Shown here: positions 35,225 through 45,004 of the stretch, one piece after another
Layout of the letters: each line of letters opens with the position of its first letter
How positions within the stretch are numbered: position 1 is the first letter of the stretch
Source: CAYLPJ01 sp964385465
Lineage (GTDB): Bacteria; Planctomycetota; Phycisphaerae; SM23-33
Length of the DNA: 54,332 nucleotides
Direction: 5' to 3'
NCBI GenBank assembly: GCA_964385465.1
Contig: CAYLPJ010000045.1
Coordinates: 1-54,332, forward strand
Program-made: the position numbers and the translations under genes
The notes under the pieces: generated by a model
Seen by the model: only the letters and a program-made list of their open reading frames with translations
What the model was told of the DNA's origin: nothing
Databases searched by the model: none

Positions 35225-37542
35225 TGCCCTTCCTCAACCCTATCGTGTTCTGGACGGCCCTGGGGGCGGCGTCGATCCCGGTGATGATCCACCTGCTCAA
35301 CCGCAGGCGGTTCCGCATGATGGACTGGGCGGCGATGAAGTTCCTCATGGAGAGCGTCCGCAAGAACCGCCGCCGGCTGCGAATCGAGGAGCTGATCCTC
35401 CTGGCCATGCGGTGCCTGATCGTGCTGCTTCTGGGCGTCGCCCTCGCGCGGTTCACCGGCTGCCAGGCCATGAGCGCCCTGCCGGGCGGGACCGAGAGCC
35501 GCTCCGTCGTCTTTGTCCTCGACGACAGCTACTCCATGGGCCAACGCGTCGGCGGGGGGACGATCTTCTCGGCGGCCGCTACCGACCTCGCCGATCAGCT
35601 TGCCGATTTGCCCGCCACCGACAAGGTCGCCATCCTCCGCACGTCCGACGTCGGCGACCGGCCGTTCTTCAAGCCCACTCACGTCGCCAATGCCGAGATC
35701 GAGACGCTCGCCTCCCGCCTGACCGCACTGGAGCCCACAGACCGCCGGGCAGACCTCGCCGCCGCGCTCGAAGACGCCGGCCGCATGCTCCGCGACGACC
35801 CCGCCACCGTCCGCCGCGTCGTCGTCTACAGCGATTTTCGCCTGGCCGACCTGGCCGGGAGGGACAACGAGGACCTCCGCAAGGCGTTCGACGACCTCCG
35901 CGCCGCCGAGATCGAGCTGGCGGCGCTGGACTTCGGGCGCGACGCCAAGAGCAACCTGACCGTCACCCGCCTGGAGATGCTGGACAAGTTCGCCCTCGCC
36001 GACGTGCCCACGCGCCTGCGGATGGAGGTTCGAAACCACGGCGCGGCGATGGTGCGGGACGTCGAGGTTCGACTGGCTGCGGAGGTCGGCACGCCCGAGG
36101 GCCTGCGGGAGGTTCAGATCCCCGCCGGGACGATCGAGTCCATCGACCGCCGTGCCGCCGGGCGGCTGGAGTTCTCCGTCACTTGCCCCCAGGCCGGGCC
36201 GGCCTTCGTGACCGCACAGCTTCCCGCGGACGAGTTGCCCGCAGACAACGCCGCACACCTGGCCCTGGATGTCCGCGAGGCCGTCCGCGTGCTCATCGTC
36301 GACGGGCGAAGCGACCCCGGCGACCCGACCGCCAGCGAGGCATTCTTCCTTCGCCACGCCCTCGACCCCGAGGGCGACGGATCGACCGGCACGGAGGTGG
36401 AGACGATCGCACCGGCCTCACTGGCCGACGCGGCCATCGAGGGCTACGACCTGGTGATTCTCGCCGACGTGCCCGAACTGCCTCCCGTGCTGGACGCCAA
36501 CGGCACGGCGCGGTACCCGGAGGTCGAGGCCCTCGAGGCGTTCGTTCGCGGCGGGGGAGGACTGGCCCTCTTCACCGGCGAGCAGGTCAACGTGGCCTTC
36601 TACAACGACGTGCTCTACGACGAGGGAACCGGCCTGAGCCCGCTGCGGCTGGGGCCCCGTCGCGGCACGGCCGACCGGCGGGACGCGTTCTTCCGGCTGG
36701 ACCCGCAGTCCATCGCCGCTTCGCCGATCCTGCGCAGCTTCCGGGAGTTTCTCGAAGCCGGCGTCGACCCGACGCGCCTCGTACGGTTCCACGCCTTCCA
36801 CACGACCAACCCCGCAACGCCGCCGGCGCCGTCGGATGACGTCCGCCCCCCGCGCATTCTCGCGAAGTTCGCCGACGAGGACGCCTCCGCCGCCGTCGTC
36901 AGCCGCCAGGTCGGCAAGGGGACCGTCGTGGCCGTCTACTCCACCGCGTCGATGCGGTGGAACGACTGGGCCGCCGACGAGATCGGCACGTACGTGGCCT
37001 TCGTCAACGACTTGGCGACCTACCTGGCCCGCCCCCAGCCGCCGGAGATGTCCGCGCGGGTGGGCACGCCGATCACCTGGGCCCTCCCGCCCGGTTTCCG
37101 CGACGCCCGCGCGACGCTCAAGACGCCGCGCCACCCGGTAGAGCCGGTGGTCCCCCTCGCCGCCGAGCGCCCGGAGGGCGCCCAGGCCGATGAGAACCTC
37201 CAGCTTCGCTACGACCGCGCCGCCCACGCCGGGCGGTACACGCTGGAGCTCAAGCTGCCCGACGCCACCGCGCGGACCGTCCTGTTCGCCCGCAGCGTCG
37301 ATCCCGCCGAGGGCGACCTCGCCTGCGGGCGGGAGGCGGCGCTGGCGGCGGCGCTGGGCAGCGATGCGTTCACCTACGTGGACCACACGCGGGCCAGGGC
37401 AGCCGTCGGGCAGCAGGCCGAGGCCCGCAAGGAGTACTGGACCTGGGCCCTCGCGGCCCTGGCGGTCCTGCTGGCGCTGGAGACGTTCCTCGGCCAGCGG
37501 TTCGGCCACTACCGCACTGCCGATCGCGGCAGGGGCTCGTGA
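35224..37542 (+). CDS. BatA-type membrane protein with VWA domain
   Basis: A 772-residue protein. The N-terminal BatA domain is plain: NPIVFWTALGAASIPVMIHLLNRRRFRMMDWAAMKFL, with TM helices at about 5-22 and 60-79. A VWA domain follows with MIDAS DDSYS in VLDDSYSMGQ. A middle region resembles a CARDB-like/ThuA-type mixed fold (FVRGGGGLALFTGEQVN). One TM helix near residue 738 anchors the C-terminus. In Bacteroides, Bat proteins sit with MoxR and affect oxygen tolerance and envelope integrity; here the role is unknown. It overlaps the DUF58 gene by one base and is 16 bp from the next gene. Confidence 0.85.
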   Translation: MPFLNPIVFWTALGAASIPVMIHLLNRRRFRMMDWAAMKFLMESVRKNRRRLRIEELILLAMRCLIVLLLGVALARFTGCQAMSALPGGTESRSVVFVLDDSYSMGQRVGGGTIFSAAATDLADQLADLPATDKVAILRTSDVGDRPFFKPTHVANAEIETLASRLTALEPTDRRADLAAALEDAGRMLRDDPATVRRVVVYSDFRLADLAGRDNEDLRKAFDDLRAAEIELAALDFGRDAKSNLTVTRLEMLDKFALADVPTRLRMEVRNHGAAMVRDVEVRLAAEVGTPEGLREVQIPAGTIESIDRRAAGRLEFSVTCPQAGPAFVTAQLPADELPADNAAHLALDVREAVRVLIVDGRSDPGDPTASEAFFLRHALDPEGDGSTGTEVETIAPASLADAAIEGYDLVILADVPELPPVLDANGTARYPEVEALEAFVRGGGGLALFTGEQVNVAFYNDVLYDEGTGLSPLRLGPRRGTADRRDAFFRLDPQSIAASPILRSFREFLEAGVDPTRLVRFHAFHTTNPATPPAPSDDVRPPRILAKFADEDASAAVVSRQVGKGTVVAVYSTASMRWNDWAADEIGTYVAFVNDLATYLARPQPPEMSARVGTPITWALPPGFRDARATLKTPRHPVEPVVPLAAERPEGAQADENLQLRYDRAAHAGRYTLELKLPDATARTVLFARSVDPAEGDLACGREAALAAALGSDAFTYVDHTRARAAVGQQAEARKEYWTWALAALAVLLALETFLGQRFGHYRTADRGRGS

Positions 37543-37558
37543 AGGATATCCGCTCAGC

Positions 37559-40141
37559 ATGAAGACGATTCTGACATGGCTGTTGGGTGCCGACCCGGCC
37601 GAGCTGGCCGGCGAGGGCAACTGGCGTCTCGGCTTCGTGGCCGAGTACGGCAACTACGTGAACCTCGCGCTGCTGGTGGTCTTCGGGGCCATGGTGTACC
37701 TGGTCATCCGCAGCTATCGCCGCGAAGGCGACGCGCCCGCCGGGGCCAAGGCCCTGCTGGGCGGGCTGCGGATCGCCGTCTGCCTGCTCGTGCTGCTGGT
37801 CGTCTTCCGTCCCGCGGTGGTGCTGCGCTTCACCCGCACGCTCTACTCGACCGTCGTCGTGCTGCTGGACGACAGCCGCTCGATGGGCTTTGCCGACCGC
37901 TACAGCGACGCGGGGCTTCGCTCGGCCATGACCGGGCGGTTCGGCCTCGCCGACGACGAGCTGGAGAACCTGCCGCGCGTCGAGATCGCCCGGCGGTATC
38001 TCGGCGGGGCCGACGGCCCGCTCGCCGGGCTCGCAAAGGACCACCCGCTGGTGTTCCTGCGGTTTTCGACCGACCGCCCCGGCCGGGAGGCCTACACCCG
38101 GCCGATGGGGCGGCTGGACCGCACGGCCGCCGCGGCGCCGACGACGCGCCCGGCGGACGCCGTCGCCACGCCGGCCGACGTGATGGGGCGCCTGACCGCC
38201 GAGGGCTACGAGACGAACATCCCGGCGGCTCTTCGCGACGCGATGGACAGCGTCGCCGGGCGGCGGGTCGCGGGGATCGTGGTCGTCAGCGACGGGCAGA
38301 TGACCACGGCCGACGCCGGCGGGCGGCTGGGCGACGCGGTGGCCTACGCGCGCCAGCGGGGCATGCGCCTCTACCCCGTGCTGGTCGGCGACGAGACGCC
38401 CCCGAAGAACCTCGCCGTCACCGGGCTCCAGGCGCCGCGCGAGGTCCGGCGAGGGGCGAGGACGGAGCTCACGGTCGTGTTGGCACACCGCAACCTCGTC
38501 GGCGAGACCGTCAACGTGAAGCTCTCCCGCCGCCCCCGCGACGGCGAGGCCTGGACGGACACGGGCATCTCCAAGCAGGTGGTGCTGGAGGCCCCGGCCG
38601 GCGGGGATGCGCCCGGCCTCGTCGGCGTCGCAGGGCAGGCGGGGCGCGGCATCCAGGCGGTGACGCTGAACGTCGAGCCCGGGGAGGTGGGGCAGTTCGT
38701 CTACCGGGCCATCGTACCCCCGCGCCCGGATGAGCGCGACCCGAACGACAACGCGGCCGAGGCGCCGCTGAAGGTCTCCGACGAGAAGATCAAGGTCCTG
38801 GTGGTCAGTGGGGACGCCGGCTGGGAGTTTCGCTACGTCCGCAACTTCCTGCTCCGCCAGCCGGAGCTGTACCGCGTGAGCGTCTGGCAGCAGAACGCCG
38901 ACCCGGAGGTCAACCAGGCGGCCTCGACGGGCATGCGCCTCAATCGCCTGCCGCAGGAGCTGCCCGAGCTGATCGGCTCGCCGGGGGGCAAGCCGCATCC
39001 CGGCTACGACGTGGTCATCCTGTACGATCCACAGCCGACCGTCGACGGCTTCGACGGCGAGTTCATCGAGATGCTCCGAACGTTCGTGGAACGCCACGGC
39101 GGGGGGCTCTGCTTCATCGCAGGCAACAAGTACTCCTCGGCCGTGCTGCGCAGCCGCGGGCCGTACGAGCCGCTGGCCGAAATGCTGCCGGTGACCCTCG
39201 GCGAGAACACCAGCGACATCGTCGAGCGCATCGGCCGGCGACGCCCGCAGGCCTGGGCCGCCGAGCTGACCAGCTACGGCGCCGACAACCCCGTGACGCG
39301 GTTCGCCGGCTCGGCCGAGGAGACGCGGCGGCTCTGGTCGGCCATGCCCGGGCTGTACTGGTCCCATCCGGTGGCGAAGGTCAAGCCGCTTGCCCGCACG
39401 CTGGCGGTCACGACCAACCCCTCCCGCCGCACCGCCGACAACCGCCCCGAGCCGCTGCTGGCGGTCCAGCCTTTCGGCAGCGGCAGGACGCTGTACGTCG
39501 GCTTCGACAGCACCTGGCGGTGGCGGTACATCCGCGACGGCTACTACCACCGGCTGTTCTGGTCCAACGTGGTGCAGTACCTCGCCACGCTCCAGGCCCG
39601 GCAGGTGGTCATCACCGCCGGCGGCGACCGCTTCTCCGCCGGCGAGCGGGTCACCATCGAGGTCGAGGCCTACGACGAGAACTACAAGCCCCTCGATGCC
39701 GAGACGTTCGACGTGCAGATGATCGACCGCAACCGGGACACGACGCGAACCCTCGCCCTCGATGCCGTCGAGGACCAGCCCGGCCGGTACAAGGGCACCG
39801 TGCGGGTGACGCGGACGGGAACGTTCACGCTGACGGCGCTCGCCGACGACCCCCGGGCCAAGGACAAGGTCAAGACCAAGACCTTCCGCGTCGAGCTGCC
39901 CCGGGCGGAAGCCGCCCGCCCCGAGGCCGACGCCGCCACCATGCAGAACCTCGCCGGACGCGAGGACCGGTTCCTTCGCATCCACCAGGCCGAGAGGCTC
40001 ACCGGGCTCATCCCCGCAGACAGCAAGACCGCCGTCCGCCAGGTGCCCAAGGAACTCTGGAGCAGCAACGTCACGCTGCTGCTGATCGTCCTGCTGCTGA
40101 CCGGCGAGTGGATACTGCGGAAGAAATACAACATGGCGTAG
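37559..40141 (+). CDS. Large membrane VWA protein with glutamine-amidotransferase-like domain
   Basis: About 860 residues. Two N-terminal TM helices (about 33-52 and 68-88) are followed by a VWA domain with MIDAS DDSRS (LLDDSRSMGF, near residue 103). A CARDB-like beta region is next, then a class I GATase-like fold (KVLVVSGDAGWEFRYVRNFLL, YDVVILYDPQ, VERHGGGLCFIAGNKYSS) that seems to lack a catalytic Cys. A beta-sandwich stretch (FSAGERVTIEVEAYDENYKPLDA) and one C-terminal TM helix complete it. This domain set is common in planctomycete MoxR arrays. The start is ATG 37559. A perfect hairpin begins at its stop codon. Confidence 0.85.
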   Translation: MKTILTWLLGADPAELAGEGNWRLGFVAEYGNYVNLALLVVFGAMVYLVIRSYRREGDAPAGAKALLGGLRIAVCLLVLLVVFRPAVVLRFTRTLYSTVVVLLDDSRSMGFADRYSDAGLRSAMTGRFGLADDELENLPRVEIARRYLGGADGPLAGLAKDHPLVFLRFSTDRPGREAYTRPMGRLDRTAAAAPTTRPADAVATPADVMGRLTAEGYETNIPAALRDAMDSVAGRRVAGIVVVSDGQMTTADAGGRLGDAVAYARQRGMRLYPVLVGDETPPKNLAVTGLQAPREVRRGARTELTVVLAHRNLVGETVNVKLSRRPRDGEAWTDTGISKQVVLEAPAGGDAPGLVGVAGQAGRGIQAVTLNVEPGEVGQFVYRAIVPPRPDERDPNDNAAEAPLKVSDEKIKVLVVSGDAGWEFRYVRNFLLRQPELYRVSVWQQNADPEVNQAASTGMRLNRLPQELPELIGSPGGKPHPGYDVVILYDPQPTVDGFDGEFIEMLRTFVERHGGGLCFIAGNKYSSAVLRSRGPYEPLAEMLPVTLGENTSDIVERIGRRRPQAWAAELTSYGADNPVTRFAGSAEETRRLWSAMPGLYWSHPVAKVKPLARTLAVTTNPSRRTADNRPEPLLAVQPFGSGRTLYVGFDSTWRWRYIRDGYYHRLFWSNVVQYLATLQARQVVITAGGDRFSAGERVTIEVEAYDENYKPLDAETFDVQMIDRNRDTTRTLALDAVEDQPGRYKGTVRVTRTGTFTLTALADDPRAKDKVKTKTFRVELPRAEAARPEADAATMQNLAGREDRFLRIHQAERLTGLIPADSKTAVRQVPKELWSSNVTLLLIVLLLTGEWILRKKYNMA

Positions 40142-40161
40142 CAGCCCGGTGCGCGGGCTGC
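40141..40161 (+). terminator. Hairpin after the large VWA gene
   Basis: GCAGCCCG (40141-40148) and CGGGCTGC (40154-40161) form a perfect 8-bp stem with a 5-nt loop, using the last base of the stop codon. No T-run follows, so it may attenuate rather than end transcription inside the array. Confidence 0.45.
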
Positions 40162-40225
40162 GGAGCAGCAGAGCAGGCCCGCGGGAGACAACAGACGCGC
40201 CCCGCAAGGCCTGCACGCGTTGCCG

Positions 40226-40244
40226 GCGGGCGCCACTCGCCCGC
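40226..40244 (+). other. Second hairpin in the 185-bp gap of the array
   Basis: GCGGGCG (40226-40232) and CGCCCGC (40238-40244) form a perfect 7-bp stem with a CCACT loop. Together with the hairpin at 40141 it gives the only sizeable gap (40142-40326) in the array a structured RNA. I see no clear promoter in the gap. Confidence 0.35.
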
Positions 40245-40326
40245 AGTCTGCCGGTCACCGGGCCGCCTGCGAACGAAGCGGCAGGCAGGCGACAGATGAC
40301 GACCACGCGGTCAAGAAACGAGCACA

Positions 40327-42555
40327 ATGCCTGAGCACGAGACATCCATCGAGCTGATCGGTCGGGACATTCACGACAAGCTCGCCGAGCTGCGCACCGC
40401 CCTGTCCACCCGCCTGCTCCTGGAGGGTCTGGCCTGGGTGGCGCTTGCCCTTGTCACGCTGGTGTTCGTGACGATGGCGATGGATTACGCCCTGCGGCTG
40501 GAACGGCCCCTGCGGGCGGCGGTCATGGCCCTGGCGGCGGGGGGGGTGCTCGTGGTCGCATGGAAACGCCTGGTCGTCCCCGCGCGCGTACCCATGGGCC
40601 TGGACGAGCTGGCCCTGCTGGTCGAGCGGCGGTTCGGCCAGCTCGACGACAGGCTGATCGCCGCGATCCAGCTCGGGCGACTCGCCCGCGCCGAGGCCGT
40701 CGGCATGAGCGCCGCGATGGTCTCCCGCATGGCCCAGCAGGCCCGCGACCTCGCCGCGCCGCTGCCGTTCCGCGACGTCGTCGAACGCCGCGGGCTCAAG
40801 CGAAGCTGGTCCGTCGCCGGCTGCGCCCTCGCCCTGCTGCTGGGCTTCGGCTTCTGGCAGGGGGATATCCTCGGCCGGTGGTTCCAGCGGAACGTCCTGT
40901 TCGCCGATATCCCCTGGCCGCAGGAGACGTACCTCGCCGTCGCCAGCGACCCGCCGAACTTCACCGTCCTGCGCGGCGACGACCTGAAGGTGATCGTGGA
41001 GGTCGCCGACCGCAGCCGCAGCGTGCCCTCCCACGTGACCCTCCACGGCCAGTACCCGACGATCGGACACACGGAGGAGCGGATCGAGCCGGACCGCGAC
41101 AACCCGCGGCGGTTCGTGAAGGTGTTCCCCGCGGTGGCCGAGGAGTTCGAGCTCTACGTCGTCGGGGGCGACGACCGCCGCGACGCCCGCGACCCGCACC
41201 GCGTCCGGCTGATCGAGCCGCCGCTGCTGCGCGACGTTGTCTTCACCGTCCGCACGCCGCCGCACATGAACCGCCCCGCCCCGCTCCGCTACGAGGCGGG
41301 CTCCGGCGCGCTCGGTGTGCCCGTCGGCTCGACGGTGACCGTCGAGGCCGTCGCCAACAAGCCGCTGCGCCGCGGGGAGATCCTCCTCGACGACGCCCCC
41401 GCCGGCACGCTGAGGGCGAGGCAGGCGTCCCGCGAAGGCTCCGGCGGGGCGCCTCCGAAACGCTACGTGGGCACGTTCGAGGTCGGGGCCTCCCGGAAGG
41501 CGTCTGCCAAAGACCTGCGGTTCGTCCTGACCGATACCGAGGGCCATACCAACCGCCGCGGCGCGAAGTACCTCGTCGAGGTCCAGCCGGACCACCGTCC
41601 CACCGTCGAGGCGTCGAAGGAACGGATCGGCTCGCGGATCAGCCCGATGGCCGTCGTGCCCCTGATGTTGAAGGTGCGGGACGACCACGGCATCGCGGGC
41701 GCGGAGATCGTGCTGCGGCACGGCGAGGGCGACGCCAACGCCGTGCCCCGCGGCGTGAACCTGCCTCCCGACACCGGCGGGCAGCTCGATCGCGTCGAGG
41801 AGCTCGACATCGAGCCCCTGAACCTTCCGCCGGGCTCGACGGTGTATGTGGCGGCCCGCGCCACGGACACGCTGCCGGACGGCCTCGGCGGGCCCAACGT
41901 CGGGGAGAGCGGCTCGCTGACCTTCCGCATCGTCAAGGCCGAGGACCTGCTGGCCGAGTTCGTCCGCAGGCAGAAGGAGATCCGCCTGGAGTTCGTCGAG
42001 GCCGTCGCCCTGCAGGAGACGGCCCGGGCGAAATCCGACGCCGCGGTCCGGGCCGTTCGGGGCAACCGGGTCCCCGCCGAGGCCCGGGGCCTGCTCCGGT
42101 CGTCCGCGGCGGTGCAGACCAGCGTGGGCGCGGAGGTCGCCAAGGCCGCCGACCGGCTCGGCGCGATCGTCGAGGAGATGAAGAACAACCGCGTGGGCAC
42201 CGAGACCGGGCGGGAACAGATCCGCCGCGGGATCGTCCAACCCCTCAGGCGGCTTCGCGCGCCGATCACGAAGATCACCGGCGCGCTGCACGGCACGGAA
42301 AGCGTCGAGGATGCCGCCGAGCTGCAAGGCCAGGCCCGGGACGTCGTCGAGATTCAGGGCGACGTCCTGGCCGAGATGAACGCGATTCTGGATAGGATGG
42401 TGAAGCTGGAGAACAAGCAGGAGCTTGCCAACAAGCTCCAGTTGATCATCCGCTGGTCCGAGCAGTTGCTGGACACGATCAAGGAAAAGGAAGAGGCCGA
42501 AGTCGGCGACGTCTTCGAGGACGCCACGACCCAACCGGCGGAGAGCAAGCCATGA
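40327..42555 (+). CDS. DUF4175-like membrane protein
   Basis: A 742-residue protein. The N-terminal 180 residues contain a basic helix, TM helices at about 35-52 and 59-76, and a third TM at about 162-178. The motif LVERRFGQLDDRLIAAIQLGRL between them is typical of DUF4175 and of the similar planctomycete membrane proteins near MoxR. Residues about 200-560 are beta-rich extracytoplasmic repeats. A long helical, coiled-coil C-terminus (about 575-725) ends in an acidic tail. The role is unknown; it may form a periplasmic support for the following coiled-coil protein. The stop overlaps the next ATG by four bases. Confidence 0.7.
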   Translation: MPEHETSIELIGRDIHDKLAELRTALSTRLLLEGLAWVALALVTLVFVTMAMDYALRLERPLRAAVMALAAGGVLVVAWKRLVVPARVPMGLDELALLVERRFGQLDDRLIAAIQLGRLARAEAVGMSAAMVSRMAQQARDLAAPLPFRDVVERRGLKRSWSVAGCALALLLGFGFWQGDILGRWFQRNVLFADIPWPQETYLAVASDPPNFTVLRGDDLKVIVEVADRSRSVPSHVTLHGQYPTIGHTEERIEPDRDNPRRFVKVFPAVAEEFELYVVGGDDRRDARDPHRVRLIEPPLLRDVVFTVRTPPHMNRPAPLRYEAGSGALGVPVGSTVTVEAVANKPLRRGEILLDDAPAGTLRARQASREGSGGAPPKRYVGTFEVGASRKASAKDLRFVLTDTEGHTNRRGAKYLVEVQPDHRPTVEASKERIGSRISPMAVVPLMLKVRDDHGIAGAEIVLRHGEGDANAVPRGVNLPPDTGGQLDRVEELDIEPLNLPPGSTVYVAARATDTLPDGLGGPNVGESGSLTFRIVKAEDLLAEFVRRQKEIRLEFVEAVALQETARAKSDAAVRAVRGNRVPAEARGLLRSSAAVQTSVGAEVAKAADRLGAIVEEMKNNRVGTETGREQIRRGIVQPLRRLRAPITKITGALHGTESVEDAAELQGQARDVVEIQGDVLAEMNAILDRMVKLENKQELANKLQLIIRWSEQLLDTIKEKEEAEVGDVFEDATTQPAESKP

Positions 42556-44972
42556 TACCTATCGGCAACGCGATGATGCGCATCCTCCTGGCGGGGGCGG
42601 TCCTGATGCTCTCGGCAGCGCCCGCCCGGGCGCAGGATGCCGAAGGGGACGCCCGCCACGCCGAAGAGGTCGCACGCCAGCGGTTCACCAAGCGGCAGTT
42701 CGAGTCGCTGACGACCAAGATGATCGAGGTCGCCGACCTGCTGGCCAAGACCGAGCCGCAGACCGCCAAGGTCCTCCGCGAGGCCGTCAGCCAGGCCCAG
42801 CGGGCGTTCATCGCTGAAGACATGGAGAAGGTCGCCGAGTACCTCTCCAAGGGCCTGGCCTCCGCGGCGGCGAGCACGCAGTCGGAAGTCATCAACGAGA
42901 TGCGCAAGGTCCTCCACACGCTCCGCCACGGCATTCTCGACCTCGATGAGCGGATGGAGCGGCTCAAGAAATGGAAGCAGTTCCTCGGCAAGATCGACAA
43001 GCTGCTCGAGAAGCAGCGCCCGCTGGAGCGGCAGTCCAACCTCGCCAGCCGGGCCGACGAGTTCGCTCGCCGGGCCGATGCCCTCGCCCAGCAGCTCAAG
43101 GACCTCGTCGACAAGCAGAAGAAGCTCAAGGCCGACACGACGAAGATGCCCAAGCCCGGTGACGCCGTGAAGAAGCTCCTGGAGCTTCGCAAGGACCTCG
43201 ACGAGATCATCGCCAAGCAGCAGCGCCTCCAGCGGGCCGCGAAGTCCGCGCCCATCGACCGCCTGCCCGTCACCGGGGCCCTGCAGAGACACCTCGCGGC
43301 GGCGACCGAGAAGCTCGCCGCGGGCCTCGCCGCGGCCGCGAAGGACCCCGAACTGGCCGAAAAGCTCGGCGGCAGCGGCGACGGGCAGGGCGGCGGCAAG
43401 ACGGGCGAGGGCGGCGAGTCCGGCTCCGGCGGGGCCGGAGGAAAGGGCGGCTCCCTGGGCAAGGCGGCGGCGTCGGCAGGCACTGCGGCGAAGGAGATGG
43501 CCTCGGCCGCGGCCGCGCTCGGCCGATCCGACGCCGACGAGGCCTCCGTGCCGCAAGAGCAGTCGCTGGTGGACCTGGACAACGCCCGCAAGGCGCTGGA
43601 CGACGCGCTTGGCGGGCTGTCCAGCGACGGCAAGGGCAGCGAGCTGGCCGGGCGGCAACAGGAGCTGTCCGACGAGACGCGCCAGTTGGCCCGCAAGCTG
43701 GACGACCTCGCCAACGAGGCCGGCATGGGCTCCCAGGGCGGCCAGTCGGGCGGCCAGTCGGGCGGCCAATCCGGTGGCCAGTCCGGTGGGCAGTCCGGTG
43801 GGCAGTCCGGTCAGCAATCCGGCCAGCAGGACGGCCAGCAATCCGGCCAGCAGGGCGGCAACCTCGACAAGGCATCCGAGCACATGGACCGGGCGGCTGA
43901 GGAGATCGCCCAGAAGGACCCCGACGAGGCCGTCGAACAGCAGGACAAGGCCCTGGAGCAGTTGGAGGAGGACAAGTACCGCATCGCCTCGCTGAAGCGC
44001 CGCATGGCCGAGAAGGCCAAGCAGCCGAGCGACGAGCAGGCCGAGGAGCAGGAACAGCTCGCCGACCAGGCCGACAAGCTCAACAAGCAGATGGACAAGG
44101 AAGCCGACACGCCGGGCAGCCAGTCGGTGGGCTCGGCATCGGAGTCGATGAGCGACGCGGCCGGTCAGCTCGGCGGGGGCAATTCCGGCGGGGCAAACAG
44201 CGACCAGCAGGAAGCCATCGAGGATCTCGAGCAGGCTCGGGAGGAACTCGACGAGGCCGTCGCCCGTGAAGAGCAGCTCGCCCAGACCGAGCAATTGGCC
44301 AAGATCGACCAGATGCTCCAGAAGGTCCTGGACCGCCAGCTTGTGATCTCGAAGGCCACCAAGGAGGTCGCCGGCACCCGCAAGGACGCCGACGACGCCT
44401 TCGCCCGCCCCGAGAAGATCAAGCTCAAGGAGTTGTCCAACGGCGAGGGCGAGCTGGCCGAACAGGTCAAAGAGGTCCGCGACATGCTGGTGAAGGAAGG
44501 CAACACGGTGGTCTTCCCCGAGGTGCTCAAGGACATCCGCAACGACCTCGGCGACGTGCAGGAGCTCCTCGACGCCGCCGATCCCGGTACGCTGACGCAA
44601 GGCACCCAGGCCCAGATCGAGCGCAGCCTCAGGCAGCTCATCGACGCCATCCGCGAGGAGCTCGCCGAACGGCGCCGCGAGGGCGGCGGCGGTGGCGGTG
44701 GGGGGGGAGGCGGCGGCGGTGGCGGCGATCAACCGCTCGTGCCCCCCATCGCCGAACTGAAGATGATCCGTCTGCTCCAGCAGGGCATCCACCGCCGCAC
44801 CGCCGAGCTGAACCAGCAGGTCGAGGGCGAGAAGCTCGCCGGCCGCAAGGCCAAGCTGGAGCATGAGAAGCTCTCCCGCCGCCAGAAGGCGGTCCGGGAG
44901 ATGACCCGCAAGGTCAACGCCCAGATGCAGCGGCAGCGGCAGCAGCGAATGCGCGGCCACGGCGGACGCTGA
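42552..44972 (+). CDS. Exported coiled-coil protein with GGQS repeats and poly-Gly tract
   Basis: An 806-residue protein. A signal peptide (about 1-28, ending ARAQ) leads into long helical coiled coils. Low-complexity linkers separate them: a G/S/K-rich stretch near residue 280, six GGQS units followed by GQQ units (about 396-436), and about 15 consecutive glycines near residue 715. The remaining sequence is rich in E, K, Q and A. It is probably a flexible periplasmic or surface rod. The start ATG 42552 overlaps the DUF4175-like stop. Both repeats sit in the coding frame and could vary in length between strains. Confidence 0.8.
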   Translation: MIPIGNAMMRILLAGAVLMLSAAPARAQDAEGDARHAEEVARQRFTKRQFESLTTKMIEVADLLAKTEPQTAKVLREAVSQAQRAFIAEDMEKVAEYLSKGLASAAASTQSEVINEMRKVLHTLRHGILDLDERMERLKKWKQFLGKIDKLLEKQRPLERQSNLASRADEFARRADALAQQLKDLVDKQKKLKADTTKMPKPGDAVKKLLELRKDLDEIIAKQQRLQRAAKSAPIDRLPVTGALQRHLAAATEKLAAGLAAAAKDPELAEKLGGSGDGQGGGKTGEGGESGSGGAGGKGGSLGKAAASAGTAAKEMASAAAALGRSDADEASVPQEQSLVDLDNARKALDDALGGLSSDGKGSELAGRQQELSDETRQLARKLDDLANEAGMGSQGGQSGGQSGGQSGGQSGGQSGGQSGQQSGQQDGQQSGQQGGNLDKASEHMDRAAEEIAQKDPDEAVEQQDKALEQLEEDKYRIASLKRRMAEKAKQPSDEQAEEQEQLADQADKLNKQMDKEADTPGSQSVGSASESMSDAAGQLGGGNSGGANSDQQEAIEDLEQAREELDEAVAREEQLAQTEQLAKIDQMLQKVLDRQLVISKATKEVAGTRKDADDAFARPEKIKLKELSNGEGELAEQVKEVRDMLVKEGNTVVFPEVLKDIRNDLGDVQELLDAADPGTLTQGTQAQIERSLRQLIDAIREELAERRREGGGGGGGGGGGGGGGDQPLVPPIAELKMIRLLQQGIHRRTAELNQQVEGEKLAGRKAKLEHEKLSRRQKAVREMTRKVNAQMQRQRQQRMRGHGGR
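43737..43859 (+). repeat. 12-bp tandem repeats encoding GGQS/GQQ units
   Basis: Successive units are near-copies of GGCGGCCAGTCG and GGTGGGCAGTCC, six in a row, decaying into GQQ-type units. They lie in frame in the coiled-coil gene, and being 12 bp long they can expand or contract without a frameshift. Confidence 0.8.
44683..44729 (+). repeat. Poly-glycine (GGN) tract
   Basis: A run of GGC/GGT/GGG codons encodes about 15 glycines in a row in the coiled-coil gene, including an 8-base run of G. It is a simple-sequence hinge and a possible slippage site. Confidence 0.75.
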
Positions 44973-45004
44973 GCCCACCGGACTGCAAGGGCAGGAGCGC
45001 GAAC

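Noticed and set aside
43737..43859. Regular 12-bp repeats resembling a CRISPR-like array
   Set aside because: The units are contiguous, without spacers, and keep the reading frame, encoding GGQS; no cas genes are present.
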